Source of the DNA: Fibrobacter sp. UBA4223 | GTDB lineage: Bacteria > Fibrobacterota > Fibrobacteria > Fibrobacterales > Fibrobacteraceae | Direction of reading: 5' to 3' | NCBI GenBank assembly: GCA_002382975.1 | Contig: DFTB01000003.1 | Coordinates: forward strand, 17,529-81,528 | DNA: 64,000 bases | Shown: in pieces, positions 26,662 to 36,819 of the stretch | Numbering within the stretch: position 1 is the first letter of the stretch | How the letters are laid out: each line of letters opens with the position of its first letter | Position numbers and translations under genes: made by a program | Notes under the pieces: generated by a model | Databases searched by the model: none | Told to the model about the DNA's origin: nothing | What the model saw: only the letters and a program-made list of their open reading frames with translations

Positions 26662-29600
26662 TTGAAAAGGTTCTTGCATAGAACCCCTTTGGGGTTGTTC
26701 GCCTTTGGCTTGTCCATCCTGTGGGCAAGTGTTTCCCTGTGGGCTCAGGCGGACTCCAGCGGCTATGCGCCTGCGGAGGCGGAACCGGACCCGGCAGAGA
26801 CGGAGTGGCAGCCTACCTACCAGTACATGGAATTGCCCCCTTCGGCCACCCCCCTGAATGGAATGTTGCCTTTCGGTGGTGTTGGTGCATCTCCTAGGCT
26901 CATGAAAAACAACAGGGGCCAGGTCTATAGCCACGACATCGATATTGCCACCCGCGAAATGGATGTGAGCGAAAAGCGGGTGAACAGCATCTCTCGTGAT
27001 ACCACGACCCTCTGGACCGCTCACTATCCGGAACTGACGGACTACGTGGCGGACATGTACGACGTGGGCCGAAAGAACTTGTGGTTGAACGGCCTGGTGG
27101 GCCAAAAGGACGGCGGTTACGAGACCCCGGAAACAGGTTCCGTGTTCGATATTACGGTTCCGGTCACTATGCCCGCCTGGATGAAGGATTTCGGTCTGGA
27201 CAAGCCCAAGCTGATGCTCCAGGGGACCATGGACATACGCCTCAAGGGGTACGCCGAAAAGGACGATGCCCAGGGCAGCACCAACACGAGCCTAGTGCCG
27301 TCCCTTTCGCTGCATTACGACCCGAGCTTTATGGTGAAGGGCAAGATCGGCCCCTACATCACTGTGGAAATCAACAACGTGGAGACGGGCCTCGGTATCC
27401 AGAATCAGGTGAGGGTGGTCTACGAGGAATCCTACAAGGATGAATTTGAGGACTACATCCTCCAGAGGGTGGAAGCGGGTACTACCTCCCTGACTCTTTC
27501 GGGTACGGAACTGACGGGTTACTCCGAGAACCACCAGGGGCTATTCGGTATCAAGGCAGACTGGAAACTGGGGGACTGGAGGCTTACCACCATCGCGTCC
27601 CAGGATGGCGGTTCCCAGGAAGAATACACCATTAATGCCAACGAGTCCACAACGGAATTCCAGATCCTGGACAAGCAGTTCGTGGCCTACCGCTACTACT
27701 TCTTGAATCACGAGGCCAGGGACAACTACATCAGTGCGGCCATTACCGGACGCACCACCTCGAACTACCCGGCCACGAACCTGAAACTCTTTAAGCGCAG
27801 CAACCTGAACAACGCCAAGGACGTGGTGGACAACATTACGGTAGTGTACAAGACGCCTGGCGGAAAAACCATTACGAAACTGGTGGAACGCATGGTGGAA
27901 ATTCCCAGCAGCGATTACACCTACGACCCCAAGACTGGTATTTTGAAAATCAACGGGGTGAACCGCAATACCCTGGTGGCAGCCAGCTGGAGTAACGACG
28001 GTAGCGGCCGCACGGGCACCACCATCAGGAACGGCTCCAGCATGGTGCTGATCCAGTGGGATGCCACCCTTTCGGAACTGACGGACATCGACAAGCTGAT
28101 GCTCCGTAATGTTTATTCCGTTGGAATTTCTGATGCAAGCTCCAGCAGCTTTGTGCTGCGCCTCAAGAACAAGTCCGGCATGTCGGGCACCTACCTCAAG
28201 ACTCTTGGGGTGGCGGACACCTCCACCGGAAGCCCGCTGGTGAATGATGCAACCATCTTCAAGAAGGATGCCTCCGGAAACTACACCGGCGAAATGTGGC
28301 TCCCTTGTAAACCCTTGTCGCAGTATTCCGGAGCGGGCGCTACGGAGCGTGCTCGCGAAAACTGCCTGGAACCGCTTCGCTTGCTGGATTCTACGGGAGC
28401 CATGTCGCAGCTGTACACCTTGCCGGTCTACAAGCTGAACCGTTTTACCAGCCGCTTCTATTTTGAATCTGTGGGTAAGCGCCGCAATTCCATCATCAGT
28501 GTTCGTGACCCTGCGTCTAGCTATTCGGTGAGTGCGGGTTCTTGCATGGATATTTCTCCGGGCACGGAAAAGCTGACCGCCGGTTCTACCACCCTTATTC
28601 GCGGCACGGACTACGAGGTGAACTACGAGCTTGGCCAGATAGAACTTTTGAGCGAGCGCGCCCTGGACCCCAACAAGGAGATCAAGGTCACCTTCGAATG
28701 CGAACCCCTGTTCGAGATAGACAACAAGTTGCTGTTGGGCGCGCGAGCGGAACTCCCGCTGGAACGTTACGGCTTTGGTACGGGATCCCTGTTCGGTGTC
28801 ACTGCGCTGTACAAGAGCCAGAGCACTACGGCCAAGACCCCGACCCTCGGTAACGAGCCCTTCTCCAGCGTGCTGTGGGGAATGAACCTGCGTCTGCAGG
28901 ACACGGTGCAGGCCCTGACGGACTTCGTGAACCTGATTCCCGGAATCCAGACGGATGCAAAATCCAGCTGGCGGTTCGAGGCGGAATTTGCCGCCAGCCG
29001 CCATAACGCAAACACCAGCGGAGATAACGAGGCCCTGGTGGAAGATTTCGAGTCTACGGTTTCGGGCCTTACTTATCCCCTGACCAGACTTTCGTGGTAT
29101 CCGGCATCGCCTCCGGGTGGCGTTGCACGCCAGCCTTCGACTTACATCGAGAACCAGGACTATCGCCACAAGGGCGAGTTTATTTGGCACAGCAACACCA
29201 CGGAACTGTACAAGTATATCTATCCTAGTGTAGGCAACTCCGATGTGGACAACCAGCACCTGACGGTGCTGAAGATGACCCTTCGCGCCAACGACAACTT
29301 GGTGGGTAACTCCTGGGGCGGTATCATGCGTCCTAACAGTTCCTACTACCAGGACCTGAGCGAGATGAAGTACTTGGAAGTGGTGGCCCGCGGTAACGTA
29401 GGCTCCATTTACCTGGACCTGGGCCTTATCAGCGAAGATATTTCAATCAACGGTTACGAACCTAATGAGGAATATGACGGCGAAAACGACCTGGGTACAA
29501 CTGTTGCCCGTACCGACAATGGTTTGGATAAGGTTTCCGGCTCCGACGAAAAGCGCCTGGTGTGGGACTGCCGTATTTCGGGATGTATTTCGTCGGAGAT

Positions 29601-32600
29601 TACGGCTGCCAATTCGGATGCCTCTGCTACGGATATTGCCCAGGATAATTACGACGAGGATTTGGAAGATGAAAGTGATCCGTCGGTACACATCAACGGT
29701 ACCGAAAACAACTCCGGCGAGCGGCTGTACGATACCGAGGATATCAACAAGAACGGCTCCCTGGACACGGACATCAGCTTCGTGCGGTACCGCATCGATT
29801 TGTCCAAGACGGACCACATGGACTACGAGGACCTGAAGAATGGCTGGCGCAAGTGGCGTATTCCCTTGAACCAGTACGATACCATCGTGTCCCCGTCGGG
29901 AAGCGACTACAAGACCATTCTTGCCGAGGCCCTTTATTCCAGGCTTTGGATTGGAAACTTGAATCCGGGTGTGGCCGAATCCAAGGTCCAGATTGTAAGC
30001 CTAGCCGTGGTGGGAAACTCCTGGGAAGAGACCACGGTAGCCGACCTCTACAAGACCAGCTCTACGGAAAATTCCCAGGTGGTGGAAGTGAACGGCATGC
30101 CCACCCAGGTGCAGGAATCCATGGACACCCGTGACACAAGCCGTATCAAGGTCACCACCATCAACAACCGTGAAGATTCCAACATTTACACGAAATCTCC
30201 CAATACCAAGACGGAACGCGATTCAGAAACCAATGCTCCTCTGAAAGAAACTGCTTTGGTGCTGGACTATCAGAATATGAGTCCCGGTCAGGAAGTGGGC
30301 GTGACCCGCGTCTTTGAAAACGAAGTGAAGGATTTGTCCAGCTACAAGTCCGTCAAGATGGAAATCCATTACGAGACGGAAGCGGACAAGGTTCCTGTAC
30401 GTTTCGCCCTTCAGTTTGGTGAAGGTTCTCTAGATGGCTCCAGTGATTACTATGAATGGAGTTTCCGTCCGACAAAGTATAACTGCACTTCGGGCGATCG
30501 CCCTCAGGACTGCCACGAAGAAAACTGGCTGGCCAACGCGTTCGCTATGGACCTTTCCGATTTCTCCGATATGAAACGTGGCCGTAAGCCTCCCTTCTTG
30601 GAGCCGACGGTCCGCAAGGTAGAAGGCAGTTCCCGCGAAGAACAGATCAAGCTGGTGGGTAATCCGTCGGTGACCCGTATAGATTGGATCCGTTTTGTTA
30701 TTATCGCCGATGCAGACGCTTCGCCTGATGATTTGAAGGGAACTTTCTGGATTGACGACTTGCGCCTTTCGGACATGGATACGGAATGGGGCTATGCGGC
30801 AAGAACCTCGGGCCAGATACAGTTTGCGGACTTTATTTCGCTATCGGGCGCGGTGCGGTATCAGGACGGGAATTTTGCAACGCTTTCTACTACGGGAGGG
30901 TCCCCGAAGCCGAAACTTTCCGATGCGGCGTCCCAGCTGGACATTGCGGGCGACTTGAACATTAGCCTGAACAAGTTCCTGGCCGACAGTCTCGGGTTCC
31001 ATATTCCCATGAACTTCGGTTACAACAGCACCACCAAGCGCCCCTACATGAAGCCCACGGACGACATGCTTCTTAAAAAGAGCAGCTTCTCGAATCTGAC
31101 CAAGGACATGTTCCAGAACGATCTTTCGGTGACATCTAATTCTAAGGAACAGAAACTGCGTGACAAGGCGGAATCCAAGGGCTATGAATCATACGTTCGT
31201 GAAAAGAGTTTCAGCGTAAGCTACAGCAAGGATTACAAGGCTGCGGATACCAAGATAGGGGAGGCCCTCTCCCAGATTCTATTGGAACGCCCGGCGGCGA
31301 GTTATTCCTATGCGGAGTCCGAAGGCCGCGCCACCACCAGTGCTGACTCGACTTACTCTTACAGGACTATTTTGGAGTACAAGTTGGGAACCTTCACCTT
31401 GTTCAAGTTCAAGCCGTTTGAAGGTCTTGGCAAGTTTGACAACGCTTTCAGCAAGGCCCTTGCGAAGACGGAATTTGAACCCTGGCCCCAGACCTTTGAC
31501 TTGACGCTGTTCGATTTCAACTATGTGCGTTATGTGGACCAGGATAGGGATCCGGACTTTGTGGAACCCCAGGTGGACAAGGTGGTGACTTACACGGCAG
31601 ACTTGAACCACAAACTGAACATGCGTTGGAATATCCTTTCTTGGTTGAATACGTCATACTCCCTGAATATTTCCCGTGACATGCAGGGTGGTGGCGATCG
31701 CGAAGGATTCGTGAAGGAGAATTTCTTTACCACAAGAGAAGGCGGACTCTTTGCCAGCGATTACGTGTTCGATTACGACCATACGGACCGTAAGGTCTAT
31801 GTTTCTAGGGACAGCGTGGTGATTGTGCCTCGGGATACGATTGCTCGAACTATGGAAGATGGCAGAGAGTGGGCAATCGACATGCAAAACCCGGAAACCT
31901 ATGAAATCCGCTACGACACCTCTGCATTCTACCGTGTGGACAGTGTTGGAACCCGAGAATATGGCCGTTCCTACGGTATTTTGCGTAATGAACGGGCCCG
32001 TACCCAGCAGTTCAAGATTGGATTCAACCCGAGGCTGATTCCCTTTATTCCGTTTAATACCACCTTTACTTCGGACTTCAACCAGCAAAAGACTATTCCT
32101 GACGAATACGACTTCTTGGACGCCACCGATATCGAGAAGAATTACTGGACTATATCCCAGACGAACCGCTTTGACTTTAGCCCCACCTTCAGGGTAATCG
32201 ATTTCTTCCAGAATTTCGGAAAGGACAATGTGGTGGCAACGTCCCTTGAAAAAATCAAGTGGAACGAAATCCGCATGAGTTGGCAGACCACGACAAATAC
32301 CGTTGGTGAAAACTTTACCCTGTCGCAGCTGTACGAGGAACAGGGCGTGACCCCCATGGAATATTATCTGTATGGTCTGGGTCTCGGTAACGGTTACCGC
32401 AATCGCGGGTTCTGGAATATTGTCACTGGCGATATGGGACTTGACCATCGTGACGACTTCACGCACTTTGCCCAGTACCGCAACCATCATGTAGACACCC
32501 TTGTCTATCAGGGTAATTTCCGCCACTCCGTTTCCCGTCAGTTCCAGATAGGGACGGGTATTGTGCTGCCTATTTGGGATATCGGCGTTACGGGCGACCT

Positions 32601-33498
32601 GATGTGGCGCGAAGAATTCAACCAGTCTCGTGAATACCCGCTGTACTTGGATACCACTACGGTGTGGCCGAAAATTGGTATTGGCGTGAATGTGCCGAAT
32701 TTCTCCCAGCGGGTGTCGTTCTTGAATGGATTCAAGAGCGTGAGCACCGCTCATCGGTTTGATTACACCAGGACCATCGTGGTGCGGCCTTTCCAGAGTG
32801 CCGAAGATTCCTGGGCCCACCAGTGGAACTTTAACCCGCTGGTCCGTGTGTCTTTCTTGACCCAGAGCAATATGCGGATTGACAATGCTGTGCGCCTGAA
32901 GATAGAATCTACGGACAGACGGCCCAAGGAAGAAGTTATCGGTTATCCCAGCTGGCCCGATAAGGAAGGAGACATTCGGGATACTACGGACTATTTCTGG
33001 GATACACCCTGGATTCATACCTCCCTGTACAACGACTTTGCCATCAATATTGGAAATGACCTGACCATTTCGTACCCGCTAAAGACCAAGCGCGGGTTCC
33101 AGCTTTGGAAATGGTATTTCAAGCTGGAGAACGATATCGACCTGAAGTTTACCGCCGGTTACGACTACAACAAGACCATCCGCAAGGAATACGACCCTGA
33201 CCCGGGATACGACATGTGGAACAAGGCCAGCGGCACAGATGGAGTGTTCAGGCAGTGGAGTATCGACGGATACGATTATACGGTCTACAAGCCGGAACTC
33301 CACAAGACGGACCGTACGGTGCCTTCACGCACGCACGAATGGTTCGTGCGACCTAGCGCAGGCTACCAGTTCAACCGCATCGCTTCAATGAGCAGCTACA
33401 TCGAGTATCGCCAGATCCACGAAAAACTGGATGACGAGACTCCGCACCTGCGACAGATATTGCAGTTCGAAATTGCGCTGATGTTACGGTTTGATTAG
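26662..33498 (+). CDS. sprA: SprA-like giant outer-membrane protein
   Basis: 2278 residues. TTG 26662 is the best start (CGGA 5 nt upstream) because it directly begins a signal peptide, MKRFLHRTPL to SLWAQA; no ATG is near. Residues ~165-330 match the conserved SprA N-terminal blocks: KLMLQGTMDIRLKGYA, then VEAGTTSLTLSGTELTGYSE and LFGIKADWKLGDWRL. A central LVEDFE motif (~800) and a beta-strand-rich C-terminal half are also typical. In Bacteroidota, SprA is the very large outer-membrane barrel of the type IX secretion system and is needed for gliding. Orthology is inferred from motifs and size. It could export the surface enzymes encoded nearby. Long and intact, with no visible frameshift. 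Confidence 0.85.
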   Translation: MKRFLHRTPLGLFAFGLSILWASVSLWAQADSSGYAPAEAEPDPAETEWQPTYQYMELPPSATPLNGMLPFGGVGASPRLMKNNRGQVYSHDIDIATREMDVSEKRVNSISRDTTTLWTAHYPELTDYVADMYDVGRKNLWLNGLVGQKDGGYETPETGSVFDITVPVTMPAWMKDFGLDKPKLMLQGTMDIRLKGYAEKDDAQGSTNTSLVPSLSLHYDPSFMVKGKIGPYITVEINNVETGLGIQNQVRVVYEESYKDEFEDYILQRVEAGTTSLTLSGTELTGYSENHQGLFGIKADWKLGDWRLTTIASQDGGSQEEYTINANESTTEFQILDKQFVAYRYYFLNHEARDNYISAAITGRTTSNYPATNLKLFKRSNLNNAKDVVDNITVVYKTPGGKTITKLVERMVEIPSSDYTYDPKTGILKINGVNRNTLVAASWSNDGSGRTGTTIRNGSSMVLIQWDATLSELTDIDKLMLRNVYSVGISDASSSSFVLRLKNKSGMSGTYLKTLGVADTSTGSPLVNDATIFKKDASGNYTGEMWLPCKPLSQYSGAGATERARENCLEPLRLLDSTGAMSQLYTLPVYKLNRFTSRFYFESVGKRRNSIISVRDPASSYSVSAGSCMDISPGTEKLTAGSTTLIRGTDYEVNYELGQIELLSERALDPNKEIKVTFECEPLFEIDNKLLLGARAELPLERYGFGTGSLFGVTALYKSQSTTAKTPTLGNEPFSSVLWGMNLRLQDTVQALTDFVNLIPGIQTDAKSSWRFEAEFAASRHNANTSGDNEALVEDFESTVSGLTYPLTRLSWYPASPPGGVARQPSTYIENQDYRHKGEFIWHSNTTELYKYIYPSVGNSDVDNQHLTVLKMTLRANDNLVGNSWGGIMRPNSSYYQDLSEMKYLEVVARGNVGSIYLDLGLISEDISINGYEPNEEYDGENDLGTTVARTDNGLDKVSGSDEKRLVWDCRISGCISSEITAANSDASATDIAQDNYDEDLEDESDPSVHINGTENNSGERLYDTEDINKNGSLDTDISFVRYRIDLSKTDHMDYEDLKNGWRKWRIPLNQYDTIVSPSGSDYKTILAEALYSRLWIGNLNPGVAESKVQIVSLAVVGNSWEETTVADLYKTSSTENSQVVEVNGMPTQVQESMDTRDTSRIKVTTINNREDSNIYTKSPNTKTERDSETNAPLKETALVLDYQNMSPGQEVGVTRVFENEVKDLSSYKSVKMEIHYETEADKVPVRFALQFGEGSLDGSSDYYEWSFRPTKYNCTSGDRPQDCHEENWLANAFAMDLSDFSDMKRGRKPPFLEPTVRKVEGSSREEQIKLVGNPSVTRIDWIRFVIIADADASPDDLKGTFWIDDLRLSDMDTEWGYAARTSGQIQFADFISLSGAVRYQDGNFATLSTTGGSPKPKLSDAASQLDIAGDLNISLNKFLADSLGFHIPMNFGYNSTTKRPYMKPTDDMLLKKSSFSNLTKDMFQNDLSVTSNSKEQKLRDKAESKGYESYVREKSFSVSYSKDYKAADTKIGEALSQILLERPAASYSYAESEGRATTSADSTYSYRTILEYKLGTFTLFKFKPFEGLGKFDNAFSKALAKTEFEPWPQTFDLTLFDFNYVRYVDQDRDPDFVEPQVDKVVTYTADLNHKLNMRWNILSWLNTSYSLNISRDMQGGGDREGFVKENFFTTREGGLFASDYVFDYDHTDRKVYVSRDSVVIVPRDTIARTMEDGREWAIDMQNPETYEIRYDTSAFYRVDSVGTREYGRSYGILRNERARTQQFKIGFNPRLIPFIPFNTTFTSDFNQQKTIPDEYDFLDATDIEKNYWTISQTNRFDFSPTFRVIDFFQNFGKDNVVATSLEKIKWNEIRMSWQTTTNTVGENFTLSQLYEEQGVTPMEYYLYGLGLGNGYRNRGFWNIVTGDMGLDHRDDFTHFAQYRNHHVDTLVYQGNFRHSVSRQFQIGTGIVLPIWDIGVTGDLMWREEFNQSREYPLYLDTTTVWPKIGIGVNVPNFSQRVSFLNGFKSVSTAHRFDYTRTIVVRPFQSAEDSWAHQWNFNPLVRVSFLTQSNMRIDNAVRLKIESTDRRPKEEVIGYPSWPDKEGDIRDTTDYFWDTPWIHTSLYNDFAINIGNDLTISYPLKTKRGFQLWKWYFKLENDIDLKFTAGYDYNKTIRKEYDPDPGYDMWNKASGTDGVFRQWSIDGYDYTVYKPELHKTDRTVPSRTHEWFVRPSAGYQFNRIASMSSYIEYRQIHEKLDDETPHLRQILQFEIALMLRFD

Positions 33499-33681
33499 GA
33501 TCTAGGGGCTAGAATCTAGGGGATAGGATTTAGGGGATAGGATCTAGGATTTAGTGATTAGTGGTTAGTGGTTAGGACCGAAGGTCCGTAGGGCGTAGCC
33601 CGTTAGGATAGCCGGTCTCAAGAGTTGTCATCCTCGAGCCTCACAACTCACAACTCACAACTCATAACTCACAACTCACGA
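33499..33681. repeat. Degenerate TTAGG/CTAGG and CTCACAACT repeats
   Basis: The whole convergent spacer is repeat. 33499-33580 is GGATCTAGGGGCTAG / GGATTTAGG-type units. 33580-33635 holds a GACCGAAGGTCC palindrome and a GTCATCCTCGAG fragment. 33645-33680 is CTCACAACTCATAACT units. No coding or clear terminator signal is seen. Confidence 0.7.
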
Positions 33682-34446
33682 CTACTCCACGATCCCTACG
33701 TCGGAGAGTTTGACGAAGCCCTTGATTTTTTCGCCCAGCTGTATTTCGGCGAAATTTCCTTGGGTGGAAAGCACCTGGAAAGACGTTCCTTCGGAAAGGG
33801 TATTCAGGGTCTGGGACTTGTCGCTTGGAGCGCTGGTCACGTCGGCATCGTTGGCGGTGACAACTCCGGTGATGTCCGTTTCCAGGACAAAAATCTTGTA
33901 GCCGGCACTGGCGCCAAAGATGCCCAAGATGATGGTAAGCCCAAAGATGATTCCGGTGAAAATGTTTCGGGCCTTTTCACGCAGGCTGATTTTGGTCAGA
34001 ACGGCGGCAATGGCTATGGCCCAGAAAATGCCGAGCATAATCCAGAGCTGCGTCTTTAGAGAAATGGCGTGGTGCGCCTGGAAAAGGGCGTTTAGAATGG
34101 GGTTCTCTTCGGAATCTTCGTCCACCTTGTCCCGGGTCATGGCCTGGGTGTATTTCAGGTTATGCTGGATGTCGCTGTCGTTGGCCCTAAGGCGGAGGGC
34201 TTTTTTGTAGTAGAAAATGGAGAATCCCAGCTTTCCGCTCCTGAAATAGGCGTTCCCAAGATTGTAGAAAAGGTCTGCGTCGTTAATGCCGCTGTCGGCA
34301 CAGCTCCGCCATTCGTCAACGGCCCGTTCAAAATCGCCTTCGTTGTAGGCTTTTGTTCCTGCTTCGAGACCTGCACAGGTTTCCGCAGCATTTGAGGTGG
34401 TGAATGCCGTTAGAATAGTAATCAGAACAAATAAAAAATTTTTCAT
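33682..34446 (-). CDS. batE: BatE-like TPR/SH3 protein
   Basis: 254 residues. A signal peptide (cleaved near SNAAE) is followed by TPR units at ~20-95 (AYNEGDFERAVDEW, DLFYNLGNAYFRSGKLGFSIFYYKKAL), then two membrane segments (~135-155 and ~162-185) and an SH3-like domain to the end (TLSEGTSFQVLSTQGNFAEIQL). This is the layout of BatE from the Bacteroides aerotolerance (bat) operon. It lies 42 nt downstream of batD in the same direction, which supports the name. GAGAAGG precedes the ATG. batA, batB and batC are not in the window. The molecular role of BatE in stress tolerance is still uncertain. Confidence 0.82.
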   Translation of the reverse strand: MKNFLFVLITILTAFTTSNAAETCAGLEAGTKAYNEGDFERAVDEWRSCADSGINDADLFYNLGNAYFRSGKLGFSIFYYKKALRLRANDSDIQHNLKYTQAMTRDKVDEDSEENPILNALFQAHHAISLKTQLWIMLGIFWAIAIAAVLTKISLREKARNIFTGIIFGLTIILGIFGASAGYKIFVLETDITGVVTANDADVTSAPSDKSQTLNTLSEGTSFQVLSTQGNFAEIQLGEKIKGFVKLSDVGIVE

Positions 34447-34488
34447 ACATGCCTTCTCAATTCCGAAAACCGAATTCCGAATTTCAAA

Positions 34489-36297
34489 CTATCTGATTTT
34501 CTCGCATAGCTTTTCCACATCGGCAAGCATCTGTTTTTGCTCTTCGGGTGTGGCCGTCACGGGAGCGTAGCGCACGAAGGCGCATTTTTCGAGCCAGCTG
34601 TCGATAGCGGCAATGGTTTCTTCTTTCACGCCGAGCCTTGCCAGTTCTTCTTTCATCTGGGGGCGGGTCATGCCCTTGAATTCCAGGTTGGTGGTGTCGC
34701 TCAGGTAGTTCAAGAGCCCGTTTTCGAGTGCGGCGAAGAATCCCTTGCCGTCGCCCGCTTCGAGAGCCTTGCGGGCCTGGGCGAACTTTTCCTTGAGTTG
34801 CTTGTTGGCATGCCCCTTGCGGACTAGAGCCGCGTTGCTGTTACGCTTGCGACGGATCTTGACAAGAAGGGTGGCGACGATGTAGAAGGGAATGGCTGCG
34901 GTAAAGAGAATCCAGAACAACACGCTCTTGTAGAGAGCGGCAGTGTCCGCCTTTGGCACGCTGGTGTGGATAAACCGGATGTCGGACCCGAGGGATTCGA
35001 TTTCTTGCTTTTGCACGGCGCTTGGGCCTGCGGACCCTGCTACGGGACCCTGGAAAATGGCTTCGGCACCTGCGTCCCCTTTTTCCACCTCGATGGTCCA
35101 GGGGCCTGCGGTAGCCGTTTCATATTTTTTCTTGGCGGGGTTGAACCAGGAATAGTTTATGGCCGGGATTTCGAAGGTCCCCTTCTTTTTGGGGTAGAGG
35201 AATACCTTGATGTCCTTGGTGGTGACGACCTTGTTTCCCGTAATCTTCTTGGAGATGTTGTTCTCGGGGGGTACGGAGCGGAACTCGCTGAAATCGGGAA
35301 GTTTAGGGTCCGTGATGGTGCCAGGCGTACCGTCGCCCTTGATGTTTATGGATAGCGTCAGGGCTTCGCCTACCTTGAGGTTTGTGCGGTCAAAATCGGC
35401 GCTGAACTTGTAGTCGCCTACCATGCCGCTAAAGTCTGCGGGCTTACCCTGGGCGGGGAGAGGGAGAACGGTGATATTTACAGTCGGGGTCTGGGTTTCG
35501 GCTTCGACGGATTCCTGCTTGATGGACTGGCTGTGGAAAGACATTCCGCCCATTTGCTTCTTTTCTTCTACAATTTTCGGTTCGCCGCGCTTGGTGTACT
35601 TGAACTTGAAGGGCGGAATTTGCAGTGTACCGTTTTTGGTGGGAGAAAGCCAGGCGAACTTGGCGCTGGCCTGCATTTCGCGGCGGGCGCCTTCGACGGG
35701 CTTGAATTCCATAGTGGAAAGGTCGCCGCGGTGGACGATAAAGTCGTTGCCGGTGCTCATGTCGGTGGCCTGCAGGCCTCCTTCGAAATGCTCGTAGGTG
35801 TGGAACCCGAGAGTGACGTAGAACTGTTCCCCTTCGTAGATGGATCTTTTGCTGGGGGTGAGGCTTACGGATACGGCTTCGTCGCTATAGGCCCGCTGGA
35901 TATTTATGGGAATGTTTCCGCTGATGGTGCGCACGCTTCCGTTGATGTTCCATTCGATTTGCCCAACGTCTAGGGAGCCTGTCTTTTTGGGGGCGCGAAT
36001 GTTGAAACTATAGACCCTTGCCTTGTAAGGCCTGCCACCTCCGCCAAAGAAGGAGTTGAACATGTCTTCGAAATCGGGGCGGATGACCTGCTCTGCGCTG
36101 TCCAGGCCCAGGAAGGTGAATCCGTTACGCGTTTCCAGCTGCGGGACGCCCCTTTCGGTGGGGAGTTCCTGCAGGGGCACGATAAGCATCAGTTTGAAGG
36201 TCTTGCCGGCTTCTACGCGGTCCTTGTCCACCTGGAGCGACATGCGGGCCGTTGCGACCGCCGCCAGACAGAGAAGAATCAACAACAATCTTTTCAT
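34489..36297 (-). CDS. batD: BatD-family oxygen tolerance protein
   Basis: 602 residues. A signal peptide (to ATARM) is followed by an extracytoplasmic beta-rich region of ~440 residues with the BatD pattern: VEAGKTFKLML, YSFNIRAPKKTG, IYEGEQFYVTL and VGEALTLSINIKGDGTPG. One membrane segment lies at ~455-475 (ILFTAAIPFYIVATLLV) and a cytoplasmic helical tail follows. It also carries the Gly-rich MFNSFFGGGG segment near 75. BatD links BatA/B von Willebrand proteins and MoxR ATPases in other FCB bacteria. It is first in a batD-batE pair. No Shine-Dalgarno is present; TAAATTTGG ends 4 nt before the ATG. Confidence 0.87.
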   Translation of the reverse strand: MKRLLLILLCLAAVATARMSLQVDKDRVEAGKTFKLMLIVPLQELPTERGVPQLETRNGFTFLGLDSAEQVIRPDFEDMFNSFFGGGGRPYKARVYSFNIRAPKKTGSLDVGQIEWNINGSVRTISGNIPINIQRAYSDEAVSVSLTPSKRSIYEGEQFYVTLGFHTYEHFEGGLQATDMSTGNDFIVHRGDLSTMEFKPVEGARREMQASAKFAWLSPTKNGTLQIPPFKFKYTKRGEPKIVEEKKQMGGMSFHSQSIKQESVEAETQTPTVNITVLPLPAQGKPADFSGMVGDYKFSADFDRTNLKVGEALTLSINIKGDGTPGTITDPKLPDFSEFRSVPPENNISKKITGNKVVTTKDIKVFLYPKKKGTFEIPAINYSWFNPAKKKYETATAGPWTIEVEKGDAGAEAIFQGPVAGSAGPSAVQKQEIESLGSDIRFIHTSVPKADTAALYKSVLFWILFTAAIPFYIVATLLVKIRRKRNSNAALVRKGHANKQLKEKFAQARKALEAGDGKGFFAALENGLLNYLSDTTNLEFKGMTRPQMKEELARLGVKEETIAAIDSWLEKCAFVRYAPVTATPEEQKQMLADVEKLCEKIR

Positions 36298-36301
36298 GGC
36301 C

Positions 36302-36310
36302 CCAAATTTA
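36302..36310 (-). promoter_or_regulatory. TAAATTTGG box before batD, possible leaderless start
   Basis: On the minus strand TAAATTTGG ends 4 nt before the batD ATG, fitting the TAnnTTTG element known from Bacteroidota promoters. No ribosome-binding site is visible. Confidence 0.35.
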
Positions 36311-36317
36311 CAAAAAT

Positions 36318-36560
36318 TGAGGGGCGTAGGTGTTAGGTAGTAGGGGGTAGGATTTAGGATCTAGGGGCTAGGATCTAGAATCTAGAGATGCGGGACACAA
36401 GAGGTGTCATCCTCGCGGAGGCGAGGATCTGCTTGAAGTGTGAAATGTGAGATTAGTTATGAGTTGTGGGTTTTTATAATCGCGCCCTAGGCGCCAAATT
36501 ATATACTGAGGACTGAAAACTTTTTAGGATTTAGGGGCTAGGATCTAGGGGCTAGGGTTT
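36318..36560. repeat. TTAGG/CTAGG-type degenerate repeats
   Basis: Two tracts of GGATTTAGGATCTAGGGGCTAG-like units (about 36325-36390 and 36522-36560) surround a GTCATCCTCGCGGAGGCGAGGATC palindrome (36406-36430) and GTGAAATGTGAGATTAG sequence. It lies upstream of batD and holds no gene. Confidence 0.65.
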
Positions 36561-36608
36561 TGAGGGCTCATGTAAGAAAAATAAAGTAAAAATCTTTTAA
36601 CAAACGCC

Positions 36609-36637
36609 TTGTCAAAACGGTAAAATTTTGTTATCAT
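36609..36637 (+). promoter_or_regulatory. Probable sigma-70-type promoter
   Basis: TTGTCA (36609-36614) and TATCAT (36632-36637) are spaced 17 nt. It points at the 20-codon reading frame at 36689. Confidence 0.5.
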
Positions 36638-36688
36638 TGGCGCGTCAATTTGAAAAACAACCCAAAAACGCCAAAAAAGAAGGATTAA

Positions 36689-36751
36689 ATGTACTGCATT
36701 CTCGCTGCCCTGCTGGTCAAAAGTTTGAGAAAGCGCTCCAAGCGCGCCTAA
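36689..36751 (+). CDS. Candidate 20-residue cationic small protein
   Basis: ATG 36689 is preceded by GAAGGA with 4-nt spacing, a good ribosome-binding site. The frame encodes a 20-residue peptide that starts with a short hydrophobic part (YCILAALLV) and ends KSLRKRSKRA, followed by TAA. A promoter lies ~50 nt upstream and a hairpin with a T-run ~35 nt downstream, so the 200-nt region looks like a complete small transcription unit. I do not recognise the peptide; it could be membrane-associated or RNA-binding. Alternatively the transcript is a small RNA and the frame is chance. Confidence 0.4.
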   Translation: MYCILAALLVKSLRKRSKRA

Positions 36752-36783
36752 ACAAGCCCAATTTTCATAACACTCTCTTTATG

Positions 36784-36818
36784 CCGGATCCGCCAAAAGC
36801 GGGCCGGTGTTTTTTTTT
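36784..36818 (+). terminator. Rho-independent terminator
   Basis: CCGG..CCGC pairs with GCGG.CCGG around a CAAAA loop, followed by nine T. It closes the small transcription unit starting near 36640. Confidence 0.7.
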
Positions 36819-36819
36819 A

